From: Pseudocolwellia sp048296855
GTDB lineage: Bacteria; Pseudomonadota; Gammaproteobacteria; Enterobacterales; Alteromonadaceae
Length of the DNA: 64,000 bases
NCBI GenBank assembly: GCA_048296855.1
Contig: CP182631.1
Direction: 5' to 3' (one strand)
The notes beneath the pieces are model-generated. The model saw only the letters and a program-made list of their open reading frames with translations. It was not told where the DNA came from and did no database searches. Position numbers and translations under genes: made by a program. Shown in pieces: positions 63,803 to 64,000 of the stretch; position 1 is the stretch's first letter; the number at the start of each line of letters is the position of its first letter.

Positions 63803-64000
63803 GCGATATCAATTCAAGGCAATGCTTTGTAATAATGGTTGTTCCCTTATAAAAAGCATTAACGATGAAGTGATTTTGCTCAAGCGCTTCTTCGATGGGT
63901 CTAAAAACAATTTATGCCGCGTTATTAACTTTAGTCAGGTTCCTACACGGATGTAGGACATTAGGGTAACGCAGGAGCAGTTACCGAGAATAACCATGAC
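63761..64000. mobile_element. MITE-like element, inverted copy, cut by window end
   Basis: Read on the minus strand it matches 53176-53414 with only a few differences (for example GATATCGCTC for GATATTGCTC), so the copies are recent. The remaining part lies beyond the window. It provides the end of the small reading frame 63614-63802. Confidence 0.85.

Noticed and set aside
63684..63956. Second rightward frame spanning the MITE-like element
   Set aside because: Most of it lies within the noncoding element and it overlaps a better-supported frame.

Overview
The window reads as chromosomal DNA of an AT-rich marine gammaproteobacterium of the order Alteromonadales, most likely Colwelliaceae (Thalassotalea or Colwellia type). 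The evidence is the agar-degradation genes (GH86, GH50, a sulfatase), a PEP-CTERM surface protein, thrombospondin-3/OmpA proteins and the general style of the proteins. This placement is inference; no rRNA or other marker gene is present. Region 1 (335-19752) is a complete Tn7-like transposon of 19,418 bp. It has 14-bp terminal inverted repeats (TGTGTAGTGACAAT), a 5-bp target duplication (ATTTT), repeated putative TnsB sites at both ends, tnsA-tnsB-tnsC-tnsD at the right end, and a second TniQ-family gene plus an HTH protein at the left end. It sits exactly at the 3' end of yhiN and separates yhiN from a small conserved gene whose start codon overlaps the target duplication. Its cargo is a nine-gene same-strand array (2986-13585): a half-size HsdS-like protein, an HsdM-like protein with a degenerate catalytic motif, a canonical type I restriction-modification set hsdM-hsdS-hsdR, a YgjP-type metallopeptidase, a 152-aa unknown, a Ser/Thr kinase and a 59-aa Lys-rich protein. 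This looks like a defence island and is the best candidate here for an undescribed composite system. Region 2 (19756-25059) holds yhiN, a GntR/YtrA-type regulator with a large palindromic operator and its ABC transporter, and an AraC regulator with a membrane-embedded N-terminus. Region 3 (25806-37413) is an agar/porphyran utilisation cluster: a secreted four-repeat protein, a 1628-aa GH86 enzyme (Ig-like domains, CBM6, three copies of the same repeat, C-terminal dockerin-like domain), a small cohesin-like PEP-CTERM protein, a sulfatase and a GH50 lipoprotein. The dockerin-like enzyme directly followed by a cohesin-like surface protein suggests a two-component system for holding the enzyme at the cell surface. 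Region 4 (37507-44861) is an NtrC-type two-component system divergent from a HlyD/MacB-like export operon, with a sigma-54-like promoter and two upstream sites between them. Region 5 (45049-64000) is mostly housekeeping and stress genes: ferritin, peroxiredoxin, a GH5 glycanase, a chemoreceptor, a CoA-transferase pair, CheW, a MarR regulator, an AblB-like acetyltransferase, a GlnD-like protein with an altered HD motif, MgtE, MscS, an ECF sigma factor, a Bax-like glucosaminidase and an OmpA-family protein. A MITE-like family (ends TATACCCG...CGGGTATA) appears as one complete 361-bp copy, a nearly identical inverted copy running off the window end, and several deleted or decayed copies. No tRNA, rRNA or CRISPR array was seen.
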